From the NCBI GenBank assembly GCA_934462825.1, contig CAKSIP010000019.1, positions 1 to 30,137 of the forward strand: 30,137 bases of DNA, in the 5' to 3' direction. A program made the position numbers and the translations under genes. The DNA comes from an uncultured Eubacteriales bacterium (GTDB taxonomy: Bacteria > Bacillota > Clostridia > Oscillospirales > CAG-272). The notes under the pieces were generated by a model. That model was not told the origin of the DNA. It was given only the letters and a program-made list of their open reading frames with translations, and did no database searches. Positions 1-6,828 of this stretch are shown here, piece after piece (within the stretch, counting starts at the first letter, position 1; the number at the start of each line of letters is the position of its first letter).

Positions 1-57
1 CCTTTTCCTGCGCTCCCGCGTCCGCTTCGTTCGCTCTCTCAGCCTCTTCCCGACAGC
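1..57 (-). other. 5' leader of an unseen gene to the left
   Basis: This stretch lies directly downstream (minus strand) of a consensus promoter and leaves the window at position 1. It is G+C- and purine-rich, and its last visible bases on the minus strand (AGGAAAAGG) could be a ribosome binding site for a gene starting just outside. No reading frame or known RNA family could be recognised in so short a piece. Confidence 0.4.
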
Positions 58-63
58 TCCCAT

Positions 64-92
64 ATTATACCCCTTTTCTTCCCCTTTGTCAA
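64..92 (-). promoter_or_regulatory. Consensus sigma-A promoter firing off the left edge
   Basis: On the minus strand TTGACA (87-92) is followed after exactly 17 bases by TATAAT (64-69). Both hexamers are perfect matches to the housekeeping consensus. Transcription would start near 57 and run out of the window, so the gene or RNA it serves is not visible. Confidence 0.85.
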
Positions 93-159
93 CACTATTT
101 TGCTATCTTGATGGATAAATTTTCACCAGCATGGTACGAAGGCAAAGTATTAGAAAAGA

Positions 160-237
160 AAAATGAGCCTACCCGGTGTCTCCGATACGGTTTGCTTCCT
201 TAAAGCTATATCGGAGTCTTCCAAACAGGCTCATTTT
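160..237 (-). terminator. Large nested hairpin after plsY, likely operon terminator
   Basis: Three nested inverted repeats are visible: outer arms AAAATGAGCCT (160-170) and AGGCTCATTTT (227-237), middle arms CTCCGATA (180-187) and TATCGGAG (209-216), and inner arms GCTT (194-197) and AAGC (203-206). On the minus strand the outer arm runs into a T-rich stretch, TTTTTCTTTTCTAAT, 15 bases beyond the plsY stop codon. This suits a terminator for the lipid operon. The middle and inner stems are more elaborate than a simple terminator needs. Confidence 0.6.
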
Positions 238-252
238 GCCAATTCAAGGGGA

Positions 253-921
253 TTATTTTGCGGTGCTTCCGGCCTCCGCTTCCACATTTTCCTTTTCGGA
301 GTCGGATATCTTTTCTATCAAAGACTCGCTATGGCGCTCGGCAATCACATGCTTATAAATTGCCGTCAAGGAGATCATCGCACATCCGAAAGCCACAGCC
401 GCCATATGCTTATAAAGCAACACCGGCAAGGATATGAAAAGGAATATACTAAAAGCAAAAATACTTCGCCGGCTATTCGGCTGGATTTTTACAATAGTAG
501 AAAAAAGAATATAAACCGCAGCCAGCACCAGCCCGATACGGGTTGTCGGCAACAGGGCAATCAGCACGCCAAAAGAGGTTGCAATACACTTTCCGCCCTT
601 GAAATGGTTGAGCGGCGCAATGGCATGTCCCAAAACCGGAGCCATCATCACGACGGCGAATGCGGGATCCGACACGCCAAAATGTCGATAGGCCAAAAAC
701 ACCGGCAAAAAGCCTTTTAACATATCCAAAGCCAAGCCCAACATTCCGGCGCCCACACCGCAATGGATAAACAGGTTTGCAGCTCCCGGATTGCCGTCAT
801 CGCTCAACCGACAAATATCTTTTCCGCAAAGCCATTCCGCCAACAGCTTACAAAACATAATGCTACCGCCGAAAAAGCCCAAAGTAATAAAAACTCCCCA
901 CCAAAGAAGATCCATGCTCAC
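253..921 (-). CDS. plsY: Glycerol-3-phosphate acyltransferase PlsY
   Basis: This is an integral membrane enzyme that transfers an acyl group from acyl-phosphate to glycerol-3-phosphate, the first step of phosphatidic acid synthesis. The 222-residue product shows the PlsY family motifs: GGSIMF (18-23), DDGNPGAANL (41-50) and GHAIAPLNHFKGGK (98-111), spread over a multi-pass hydrophobic protein. The family is usually about 200 residues; the excess is a polar acidic C-terminal tail of about 25 residues. I chose a GTG start at 921 because AAAGGAGG lies seven bases upstream; an ATG at 915 is the alternative. The start overlaps the stop of the upstream glycosyltransferase (GTGA), suggesting translational coupling. 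An unusual feature is Asp-Asp-Gly where the family normally has Ser before the NPGA motif. Confidence 0.85.
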   Translation of the reverse strand: MSMDLLWWGVFITLGFFGGSIMFCKLLAEWLCGKDICRLSDDGNPGAANLFIHCGVGAGMLGLALDMLKGFLPVFLAYRHFGVSDPAFAVVMMAPVLGHAIAPLNHFKGGKCIATSFGVLIALLPTTRIGLVLAAVYILFSTIVKIQPNSRRSIFAFSIFLFISLPVLLYKHMAAVAFGCAMISLTAIYKHVIAERHSESLIEKISDSEKENVEAEAGSTAK

Positions 922-2075
922 TTCTGTCCCTCCTTTATCACTGTGTCCGCTATCTCTATGACTGCGTTGGGGTGTATGGTTTGCCGCTGTGCTTTCAACA
1001 TTTTTTCCGCTTCACCGGGTTCATAAGCCAGCCGTTCCGCGGCAATCACGGCCTCGGCATTGGAACCGGCGTTGATTGACATGCCTTGGGATTCAAAGAA
1101 GCGGGCATTGCTGGTTTCGCATCCCGGAATGGCATTGATATGCACCAACGGGATTCCCGCCACGGCCGCTTCGGTGCTTGACAGGCCTCCCGGTTTTGAC
1201 AAAAGCACATCCGCTGCGTTGAAATAGAGATTGATTTCCGTGGTGTAGCCAAGCGCCTTTACCGACGAAGATCCTTCATATTTTTCCTCCAATTCCTGCT
1301 TTAAGGCTTCATTGCGTCCCGTCAGCACGCAAATCAGGAAATCATCATGGTACGACGTCAGGGATTCAAACAATCCCCGGCACAGGCCTTTTACATTTCC
1401 ACCGCCAATGCCGCCGCTCATAATCAAAAAGATTTTGCGATCCTGCGGCAAGCCCAAGTGCTCCCGCGCGGTTGTTTTGTCTACCGGGCTGGAGAAGCGA
1501 AGTCCCACGGGGATGCCGCTCGGCAACAATTTCTCTGCCGGAAAGCCGGCGTGCAGCAATTCCGGTTGCAGTGCCTGATGCGGAGAAAAATACAAATCCA
1601 AATCGGTTTCGGCAAGAAACGGAATACACGTATAATCGGTCATAATGCCGTAAGTACGCACGCCATCCGGCAGGCCTTCTTCCTTTTTCGCTTTGGCGGC
1701 AGCATGCTTGCGAATCGCAGTCAGCGCTTCCATGCCGTACAAATGCGTACAAAGCACCGCTTCAAAGCCGTTATCGACAATATATTGCCTCAATTTTTCC
1801 GAATATCCTGCATTGGCCAAATAAATCGGCGAGGTAATACCGGTACTGCTGTACAAGCCTCCCGCTTTATACAGCACGGCAAAGCTCCTCGGCACGTATC
1901 GAATCATATTATTATAAAATGAAGTAACAAACTTTTGGACTTTCTCTCCCCCAAAAGCAACAGGATCTTCAATTTGTGCTTCAACGCCCCGTAAGGAAAA
2001 GGCTTCGGCGACCGCTTTAGCCGCACTGTTATGCCCGTCGCCGGTGTGACAACTGAGTATAAGAACCTTTTGCAT
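918..2075 (-). CDS. MGDG-synthase-type glycosyltransferase (GT28-like)
   Basis: The 385-residue product resembles the MGDG synthase / processive diacylglycerol glucosyltransferase family, which adds sugar from a UDP-sugar to diacylglycerol at the membrane. The N-terminal acceptor half opens with the characteristic CHTGDGHNSAA segment (residues 9-19). The C-terminal donor-binding half contains the glycine-rich IMSGGIGGGN and the SKPGGLSSTEA motif (about 292-302) typical of GT28 enzymes. There is no signal peptide, so it is probably a peripheral cytoplasmic-face enzyme. GGGGGAG lies four bases before the ATG. Its own promoter is at 2150-2178, and plsY follows with a four-base overlap, so the two genes form a membrane-lipid operon. 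The acceptor (diacylglycerol rather than another lipid) is inferred from the family and the neighbour. Confidence 0.82.
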   Translation of the reverse strand: MQKVLILSCHTGDGHNSAAKAVAEAFSLRGVEAQIEDPVAFGGEKVQKFVTSFYNNMIRYVPRSFAVLYKAGGLYSSTGITSPIYLANAGYSEKLRQYIVDNGFEAVLCTHLYGMEALTAIRKHAAAKAKKEEGLPDGVRTYGIMTDYTCIPFLAETDLDLYFSPHQALQPELLHAGFPAEKLLPSGIPVGLRFSSPVDKTTAREHLGLPQDRKIFLIMSGGIGGGNVKGLCRGLFESLTSYHDDFLICVLTGRNEALKQELEEKYEGSSSVKALGYTTEINLYFNAADVLLSKPGGLSSTEAAVAGIPLVHINAIPGCETSNARFFESQGMSINAGSNAEAVIAAERLAYEPGEAEKMLKAQRQTIHPNAVIEIADTVIKEGQK

Positions 2076-2149
2076 AACGCTCCCCCTTTTTTACTATCCT
2101 CGTTGTCCTATATCCGATGGATTATCTCATAGTCTATTCTTATAGGATA

Positions 2150-2178
2150 ATTGTAAATGAAACACGTTTCTTTTTCAA
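2150..2178 (-). promoter_or_regulatory. Promoter of the glycosyltransferase-plsY operon, with palindrome in spacer
   Basis: On the minus strand TTGAAA (2173-2178), a 17-base spacer and TACAAT (2150-2155) form a strong sigma-A promoter about 75 bases before the ATG at 2075. The spacer contains the inverted repeat GAAAC-GT-GTTTC (2159-2170), which could be an operator placed between the two hexamers. Confidence 0.75.
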
Positions 2179-2227
2179 TGGTCAATTCTCAGAATTTTGC
2201 CCGAAAAGCAGACATTTTCCTCCTTTT

Positions 2228-2257
2228 GTCCGAGATTTTGTTCTAAAATCTCCGGAC
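2228..2257 (-). terminator. Hairpin just after the SGNH hydrolase gene
   Basis: Arms GTCCGAGATTTT (2228-2239) and AAAATCTCCGGAC (2245-2257) pair over 12 bases with one bulged base, nine bases beyond the stop codon of the hydrolase. No T-tract follows on the minus strand, so it may protect the 3' end or be a weak terminator. It is not a textbook intrinsic terminator. Confidence 0.4.
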
Positions 2258-2265
2258 CTTTGCCA

Positions 2266-3210
2266 TCAGCCCCGGTTCCTTTGGGTACCTTTTTTGGATT
2301 TTCTCATAAAAAAGCCGACACCGACGGCAGAAGCAAGCATAAGGCCCGTCCAAAGCGGCAAAGCATCTCCCGTATCCGGGTTTTTCGCCATTAAAAGATC
2401 GTACAAAAGCTCGCAAATCAAGGCATGCCCCGCTTCATTGGGATGAATATCTTTAGAAAAAATGCGCGTATAGGTCCCGCCTTGGCCGTCGAACGCCTTA
2501 TAGACATCGCAGACCTCCACACCGGCTTTTTGGGACGCCTGTACAATGGTAGCATTGAGCTGTAAAATCACAGCGTCCATTTCTTTCTCGATCACTCGGA
2601 AATTGGTACCGCTTCCCATGCCGCTGAACGGATTGTATTGATTCAAAATAACAATTTTAGCCGAATCGTTCTGATTCTTGATGGCGGAAAAGATGCTGTC
2701 AAGATTTTCGGAAAGCTGTTCCAGCATGGATGCGTACCGGGCAATCGTCTCCTGGGAGGAAAACACGGCTTCCAACGTCTCGGTCGGCACCATCATCAGA
2801 TCGAGGATCAGGGATTCCAACGATGTAATATTCAATTTCAGGCCACGATTCAACACCTCAAATGTAGCACCGATCAAATCATTTCCGCCAATGGACATGA
2901 GAATCAAATCCTTGTCCTGCAGGAGCTTTGCATTCGATGTCAGCAACGACAGCAAATCGGACGAGGTAGCGCCATCCACCGCGTAATTTTTCACGGAATC
3001 GGCCGCTATTTTTTTGGCCAACAAGTTAGAATAGTTCGGACGTGTCGATACATCGCCGGGCAAACCGTACCCGGTGGATATGGAATCTCCCAAAACCAGA
3101 AGGTTTGTATATTTATCCGACGCCGCCATGATCGGCAACACACAGCTTGCCAGAAAAACAGCCGTCACAACAGCCGGCAGGATTCTCTTTTTCCAATTTT
3201 TCTTACTCAT
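2266..3210 (-). CDS. Secreted SGNH/GDSL-family hydrolase with sortase-like C-terminus
   Basis: This 314-residue protein is predicted to be exported and to hydrolyse esters at the cell surface; its substrate is unknown. Residues 1-30 form a signal peptide (Lys-rich start, hydrophobic core, AxA-like end at IMAA). SGNH blocks follow: GDSIS with the nucleophile Ser43, the oxyanion block SIGGND with Asn110, and the catalytic pair in KDIHPNEAGH (Asp254, His256). The C-terminus has NPDTGD (277-282), a hydrophobic segment (about 285-303) and a basic tail, the layout of a sortase or LPXTG-like wall-sorting signal. AAAGGA lies 11 bases before the ATG, and a good promoter is at 3258-3286. The gene stands alone. 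Lipase, acetyl-xylan esterase or peptidoglycan deacetylase are all possible roles. Confidence 0.85.
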   Translation of the reverse strand: MSKKNWKKRILPAVVTAVFLASCVLPIMAASDKYTNLLVLGDSISTGYGLPGDVSTRPNYSNLLAKKIAADSVKNYAVDGATSSDLLSLLTSNAKLLQDKDLILMSIGGNDLIGATFEVLNRGLKLNITSLESLILDLMMVPTETLEAVFSSQETIARYASMLEQLSENLDSIFSAIKNQNDSAKIVILNQYNPFSGMGSGTNFRVIEKEMDAVILQLNATIVQASQKAGVEVCDVYKAFDGQGGTYTRIFSKDIHPNEAGHALICELLYDLLMAKNPDTGDALPLWTGLMLASAVGVGFFMRKSKKGTQRNRG

Positions 3211-3257
3211 AAAATTTCTGATCCTTTCTCAGACATACTTATTTCACATTCTATTAT

Positions 3258-3286
3258 ATTATACACCGATTTTTCAAAGGAATCAA
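3258..3286 (-). promoter_or_regulatory. Promoter of the SGNH hydrolase gene
   Basis: On the minus strand TTGATT (3281-3286), a 17-base spacer and TATAAT (3258-3263) lie about 50 bases before the ATG at 3210. Confidence 0.75.
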
Positions 3287-3411
3287 GCGCTTTCCTCAAA
3301 AAGAGACGTCGCCTCCGAAAGAATTTACCGAAAACCGGCCCGAAGGACTCATATTACTTCAAATTTGCATATAAAATTTATATTTAAAACGACGAAATTT
3401 GTGAAAAAGCA

Positions 3412-3440
3412 TTGCTTTTCGCCTTTTATCGTGGTAAAAT
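3412..3440 (+). promoter_or_regulatory. Promoter of the ABC exporter gene
   Basis: TTGCTT (3412-3417), a 17-base spacer and TAAAAT (3435-3440) lie about 30 bases upstream of the ATG at 3472. The leader is short and has no obvious structure. Confidence 0.6.
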
Positions 3441-3471
3441 ACCAGCAATGTGTGCTTGACAGGGGGAAATC

Positions 3472-5205
3472 ATGAAATTGATCAAACGCTTTATCAGCTA
3501 CTACAAACCACATCGCCGCATGTTTCTATTGGATATGCTATGTTCCCTTTTCATCGCAATCGCCGATCTTTTTTACCCGATGATAACGAAAAACATCATC
3601 AACGATTTTGTTCCCAATCATCGTCTGCGCTTGCTTATCCTTTGGGCTTGTATTTTATTTGGCATTTATGCCGTCAAGTGTCTGCTCAATTATTTCGTTT
3701 CTTATTACGGGCACAGAGTCGGTGTATATATGCAGGCGGATATGCGGCGTGATCTTTTCGACCACCTTGAAAAGCTTCCGTTTTCTTATTTTGACGAAAA
3801 CAAGTCCGGCGCGTTAATGTCCCGTCTCACAAACGACCTTTTTGAAGTGTCCGAGTTGGCGCATCACGGCCCGGAAAATCTGTTTTTAGCAACGATCATG
3901 TTCATCGGTTCCTTCATTTTACTTATGAAGATTTGTGTACCGCTGACATTGATTATATTCAGCTTTGTTCCCCTGATCCTTTTCTTTGCCCTTAAAATGC
4001 GAAAAAGGATGAATACGGCGTTTAAGAAAAGTCGTGAGCAGATTGCCGAAATCAACGCCGATATTGAAACGGCGATTGCCGGCATCCGCGTTACACGCGC
4101 GTACACGGCCGAGCAAACCGAGAATCAAAAGTTCAACCGCGAAAATCAAAAATTCGTTCTCTGCCGTTCTTTGGCGTACAAAGCCATGGGAATCTTTCAT
4201 TCCGGCATGACCATGCTGACAGATATGTTGTATCTTGTCGTACTGATCGCCGGTGGGTTGTTTTTCTTTTACGGAAAAATCAACATCGGGGAATTTACCG
4301 CCTATTTGCTTTATATTTCCCTGTTTCTCGATCCGATCAAACGCTTCATCGCGCTGTTTGAGCAAATGCAGGAAGGCATGACCGGGTTCAAGCGGTTTGT
4401 CGAAATCATGGACACTCCCATAGAAACCGATTCCGAAAACGCCGTGACGCTGGATTCCCCCAAGGGCGAGATTCTGTTTGAAAATGTTTCCTTCGCCTAT
4501 CGCCCGGAACCGGGGGCAGAAACGCGCGAGGTGATACACAACATAACATTAAAAATTCCCGCAGGCAAAATGGTTGCGTTAGTCGGGCCGTCGGGCGGCG
4601 GAAAAACGACCATATGCAATCTGATTCCGCGATTTTATGAAATCAGTCAAGGACGCATTACCATCGACGGACAGGACATCCGTCACCTGACGCGCCGTTC
4701 CTTGCGCGCGGCCGTCGGCATCGTTTCGCAGGATGTGTTTTTGTTCAACGGAACAATCCGTGAAAACATCGCCTATGGTTCCCCCGATGCCACAGAGGAG
4801 CAAATCATTGATGCGGCGCGCAAAGCCAACATCCATGACTACGTTGAAGCCCTGGAAAAAGGCTACAACACTCAGGTCGGCGAGCGAGGAGTCAAGCTGT
4901 CGGGCGGGCAAAAACAGCGCATTTCGATTGCGCGCGTATTTCTCAAGAACCCCTCCATTCTCATTTTGGATGAGGCAACCAGCGCGCTGGACAATGCGAC
5001 GGAAATGCAGGTGCAAGCGGCGCTGGATGAGCTAACACAAGGGCGCACCGTCATTGTGGTAGCGCACAGGCTTTCCACCGTTCGCAATGCCGATGAGATC
5101 CTTGTGCTGACCGAACGCGGAATTGCCGAATCCGGCACGCACGATGCGCTGATGGCGAAGGAGGACGGAATTTACCGCGCGTTGTATTCCTATCAATTCC
5201 GATAA
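3472..5205 (+). CDS. ABC transporter, fused permease and ATPase (exporter type)
   Basis: This 577-residue half-transporter of the MsbA/LmrA type is expected to work as a dimer that exports a lipid, drug or peptide using ATP. The N-terminal half (about 1-310) has six hydrophobic segments. The C-terminal ATPase (about 335-577) shows Walker A GPSGGGKTT (372-380), the signature LSGGQKQR, Walker B ILILDEATSALD and the switch-histidine segment VAHRLST. No peptidase domain precedes the membrane part, so it is not a bacteriocin processing exporter of the C39 class. GGGGGAAATC directly precedes the ATG. The small gene at 5319 begins 114 bases downstream with no convincing terminator in between, so cotranscription is possible. 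The substrate cannot be deduced from sequence. Confidence 0.9.
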   Translation: MKLIKRFISYYKPHRRMFLLDMLCSLFIAIADLFYPMITKNIINDFVPNHRLRLLILWACILFGIYAVKCLLNYFVSYYGHRVGVYMQADMRRDLFDHLEKLPFSYFDENKSGALMSRLTNDLFEVSELAHHGPENLFLATIMFIGSFILLMKICVPLTLIIFSFVPLILFFALKMRKRMNTAFKKSREQIAEINADIETAIAGIRVTRAYTAEQTENQKFNRENQKFVLCRSLAYKAMGIFHSGMTMLTDMLYLVVLIAGGLFFFYGKINIGEFTAYLLYISLFLDPIKRFIALFEQMQEGMTGFKRFVEIMDTPIETDSENAVTLDSPKGEILFENVSFAYRPEPGAETREVIHNITLKIPAGKMVALVGPSGGGKTTICNLIPRFYEISQGRITIDGQDIRHLTRRSLRAAVGIVSQDVFLFNGTIRENIAYGSPDATEEQIIDAARKANIHDYVEALEKGYNTQVGERGVKLSGGQKQRISIARVFLKNPSILILDEATSALDNATEMQVQAALDELTQGRTVIVVAHRLSTVRNADEILVLTERGIAESGTHDALMAKEDGIYRALYSYQFR

Positions 5206-5318
5206 GATCCGGCAAGCGCTTTTCACCAAGCGCAGGCACCTTGGGGTGAAACGACGATTATGGAATTTCAAAAATTCAAATAAAAAAATCAACAACAAAA
5301 ATTTAAGGAGAAGCAGAC

Positions 5319-5468
5319 ATGAAAACACTTTCCGATTCCCTCCGAACCGCATACCAAACCCCGGTCATTCAGCTGATAAAACTCAATTCAGCCGATATTA
5401 TTACATCTTCCGTTCCTTTTTCCGAGGAACCTGACAGCAAGGAGCGTTTGCCCAAGGATTATTTATAA
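5319..5468 (+). CDS. Small 49-residue protein with ADIITSS segment, unknown function
   Basis: An ATG at 5319 is preceded at eight bases by a perfect AAGGAG and opens 49 codons ending in TAA. The product begins MKTLSDSLRTAYQTPVIQL, continues with KLNSADIITSS, and ends in an acidic and basic polar tail. It has no signal peptide or membrane segment. From memory, clostridial genomes hold many short proteins of the pattern 'aromatic-x-x-P-x-I/V-x-hydrophobic ... D-I/V-I-T-x-S', mostly annotated as hypothetical; this looks like one, but I could not run a search. It sits between an ABC exporter gene and a secreted repeat protein, the latter starting 46 bases further on. It could be an exported peptide, a precursor or a regulator. 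Expression is supported only by the ribosome binding site. Confidence 0.6.
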   Translation: MKTLSDSLRTAYQTPVIQLIKLNSADIITSSVPFSEEPDSKERLPKDYL

Positions 5469-5514
5469 GGAAGCCGTCACCGAAGGATTTGTCAAAAAGG
5501 AGTGTAATAAAGCT

Positions 5515-6552
5515 ATGAAGCAAAACAAAAACAAAAGCAAAAACAGAAACAGAAAATGGATGGAAAGAATGGTGTTGAGCATCCTTGTCGCATTGCTGAC
5601 CATTCCTTTCGTTTCGATAACAGGCATCACAGCCGGCGAAGTACCGGAAGTCAAAATTCGTTCGGCCAGCTTATCGCTGGAGGACAACGTGTACATTTGG
5701 TTTGATATGTCGCTGGAGAATGTGGATCGCAACACCGATGCCTATGGCATGATCTTTTGGGAATCGGAGCAAGCGGCCGGCGCCTATACATATAAAAACG
5801 CGCAAAACAGCCTTGGTACGCAGATTCGGGATAAAGCCGCAGGCACCTGGTCGCATGATGATAAGCTGAATTGCGATGTGGTGACCTATACATACAAAAT
5901 TTCCGCCAAAGAAATGGCCGACATCGTTTACGCCCAGGGGTATGCCAAAGTCAACGGCACGTATTATTACAGCGAGGTTGTGCCTTACAGCGCGGTCACC
6001 TATGCCTCTCGCCAAATGGAGCTCATTTCCGACGAACCGGGAGCCGAGGAGGAAGCCTTCCAAGCGCTTCTTCGCAGTATGTTGGAATACGGAGCCGCGG
6101 CACAGATCTATTTCGGCTATCACACCGATCACCTGGCCAATGAAATTTTGCATGGCTTAGAGTTCACAAGCAATCATGACGGCACTTGCGCAGTTACAGG
6201 CATAGGCAATTGTACGAACAGCGAACTGATTATTCCGGAAAAATCGCCCATCGGAGATACTGTGACAAGCATCGGCTCCAACGCTTTCTTGGAATGTAGT
6301 AACCTGACTTGCATTACCATTCCAAGCAGTGTAACGCTCATCGGCGCCAACGCTTTCTTGGAATGTGGTAACCTGACTCGCATTACCATTCCAAGCAGTA
6401 TAACGGTCATCGGCGCAGGTGCGTTTGACAACTGTGTTTCTTTAGAAAAGATTGTTTTCCAAGGCACCCGAGAACAGTGGAAAAGCATTCACGGAGAAAA
6501 TACCGAAAACGAATATTTTACCGTTATTTGTACGGACGGAGAGATTTCATAA
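5515..6552 (+). CDS. Secreted protein with BspA-type leucine-rich repeats
   Basis: The 345-residue product has a long basic N-terminus and a hydrophobic signal segment (about 19-38) ending near ITAGE. Residues about 45-205 form a domain that includes a LEYGAAAQIYFGYHTDHLAN segment; I recall similar YGAAAQ..F.Y.T..LAN segments in other clostridial surface proteins, but it has no name I can give. Residues about 235-315 carry three 23-residue LRR_5 repeats (VTSIGSNAF-type), followed by a cap, FQGTREQWKSI, and VICTDGEIS. No LPXTG motif or lipobox is present, so how it stays at the surface is unclear. AAGGAG lies 12 bases before the ATG, a long spacing. The gene follows the small gene at 5319, probably on one transcript. 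BspA-like proteins are known as adhesins in other bacteria; an adhesive or binding role here is inference. Confidence 0.78.
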   Translation: MKQNKNKSKNRNRKWMERMVLSILVALLTIPFVSITGITAGEVPEVKIRSASLSLEDNVYIWFDMSLENVDRNTDAYGMIFWESEQAAGAYTYKNAQNSLGTQIRDKAAGTWSHDDKLNCDVVTYTYKISAKEMADIVYAQGYAKVNGTYYYSEVVPYSAVTYASRQMELISDEPGAEEEAFQALLRSMLEYGAAAQIYFGYHTDHLANEILHGLEFTSNHDGTCAVTGIGNCTNSELIIPEKSPIGDTVTSIGSNAFLECSNLTCITIPSSVTLIGANAFLECGNLTRITIPSSITVIGAGAFDNCVSLEKIVFQGTREQWKSIHGENTENEYFTVICTDGEIS

Positions 6553-6581
6553 CGTCTCTACCTCTCTTTCGCCCCGGACTT

Positions 6582-6616
6582 AGTCATAACCACCGGCTAA
6601 ACCGGTGGTTATGACT
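6582..6616. terminator. Perfect 15-bp hairpin after the first repeat protein
   Basis: AGTCATAACCACCGG (6582-6596) and CCGGTGGTTATGACT (6602-6616) pair perfectly around the loop CTAAA. A short T run (CCTTTTTC) comes only eight bases later. It may be the terminator of the gene ending at 6552. The ACCACCGGCTAAACCGGTGGT core also resembles hairpins seen at IS200/IS605-type element ends, see findings. Confidence 0.6.
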
Positions 6617-6768
6617 GCATTGCCTTTTTCGGGAAAACAGGAAAGCAGGAAAACGCGGCAAATTGAGTCACAATATGAGAATATCATGCAAAACAATTGG
6701 AATTGGGATATTTTGTGCTATTATTTTGATATTTCGACATTTTGGCACGGAAAAATGATGTAAAAGTG

Positions 6769-6797
6769 TTGCATTTGTTTCTAAGTTGTGTTATACT
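6769..6797 (+). promoter_or_regulatory. Promoter of the repeat lipoprotein gene
   Basis: TTGCAT (6769-6774), a 17-base spacer and TATACT (6792-6797) lie about 30 bases before the ATG at 6829. This placement argues against translation starting at the in-frame ATG at 6742, which lies upstream of the promoter. Confidence 0.75.
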
Positions 6798-6828
6798 TGT
6801 TAAAATAACAACATTTGTGAGGTGCATT

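Noticed and set aside
1..57. Start of RNase P RNA, SRP RNA or tmRNA after the consensus promoter
   Set aside because: The visible bases do not match the 5' ends of these RNAs as I remember them, and too little is present.
5206..5318. Terminator between the ABC exporter and the small gene
   Set aside because: TTTCACC and GGTGAAA (about 5220-5252) can form an imperfect stem, but with no T-tract; too weak to call.
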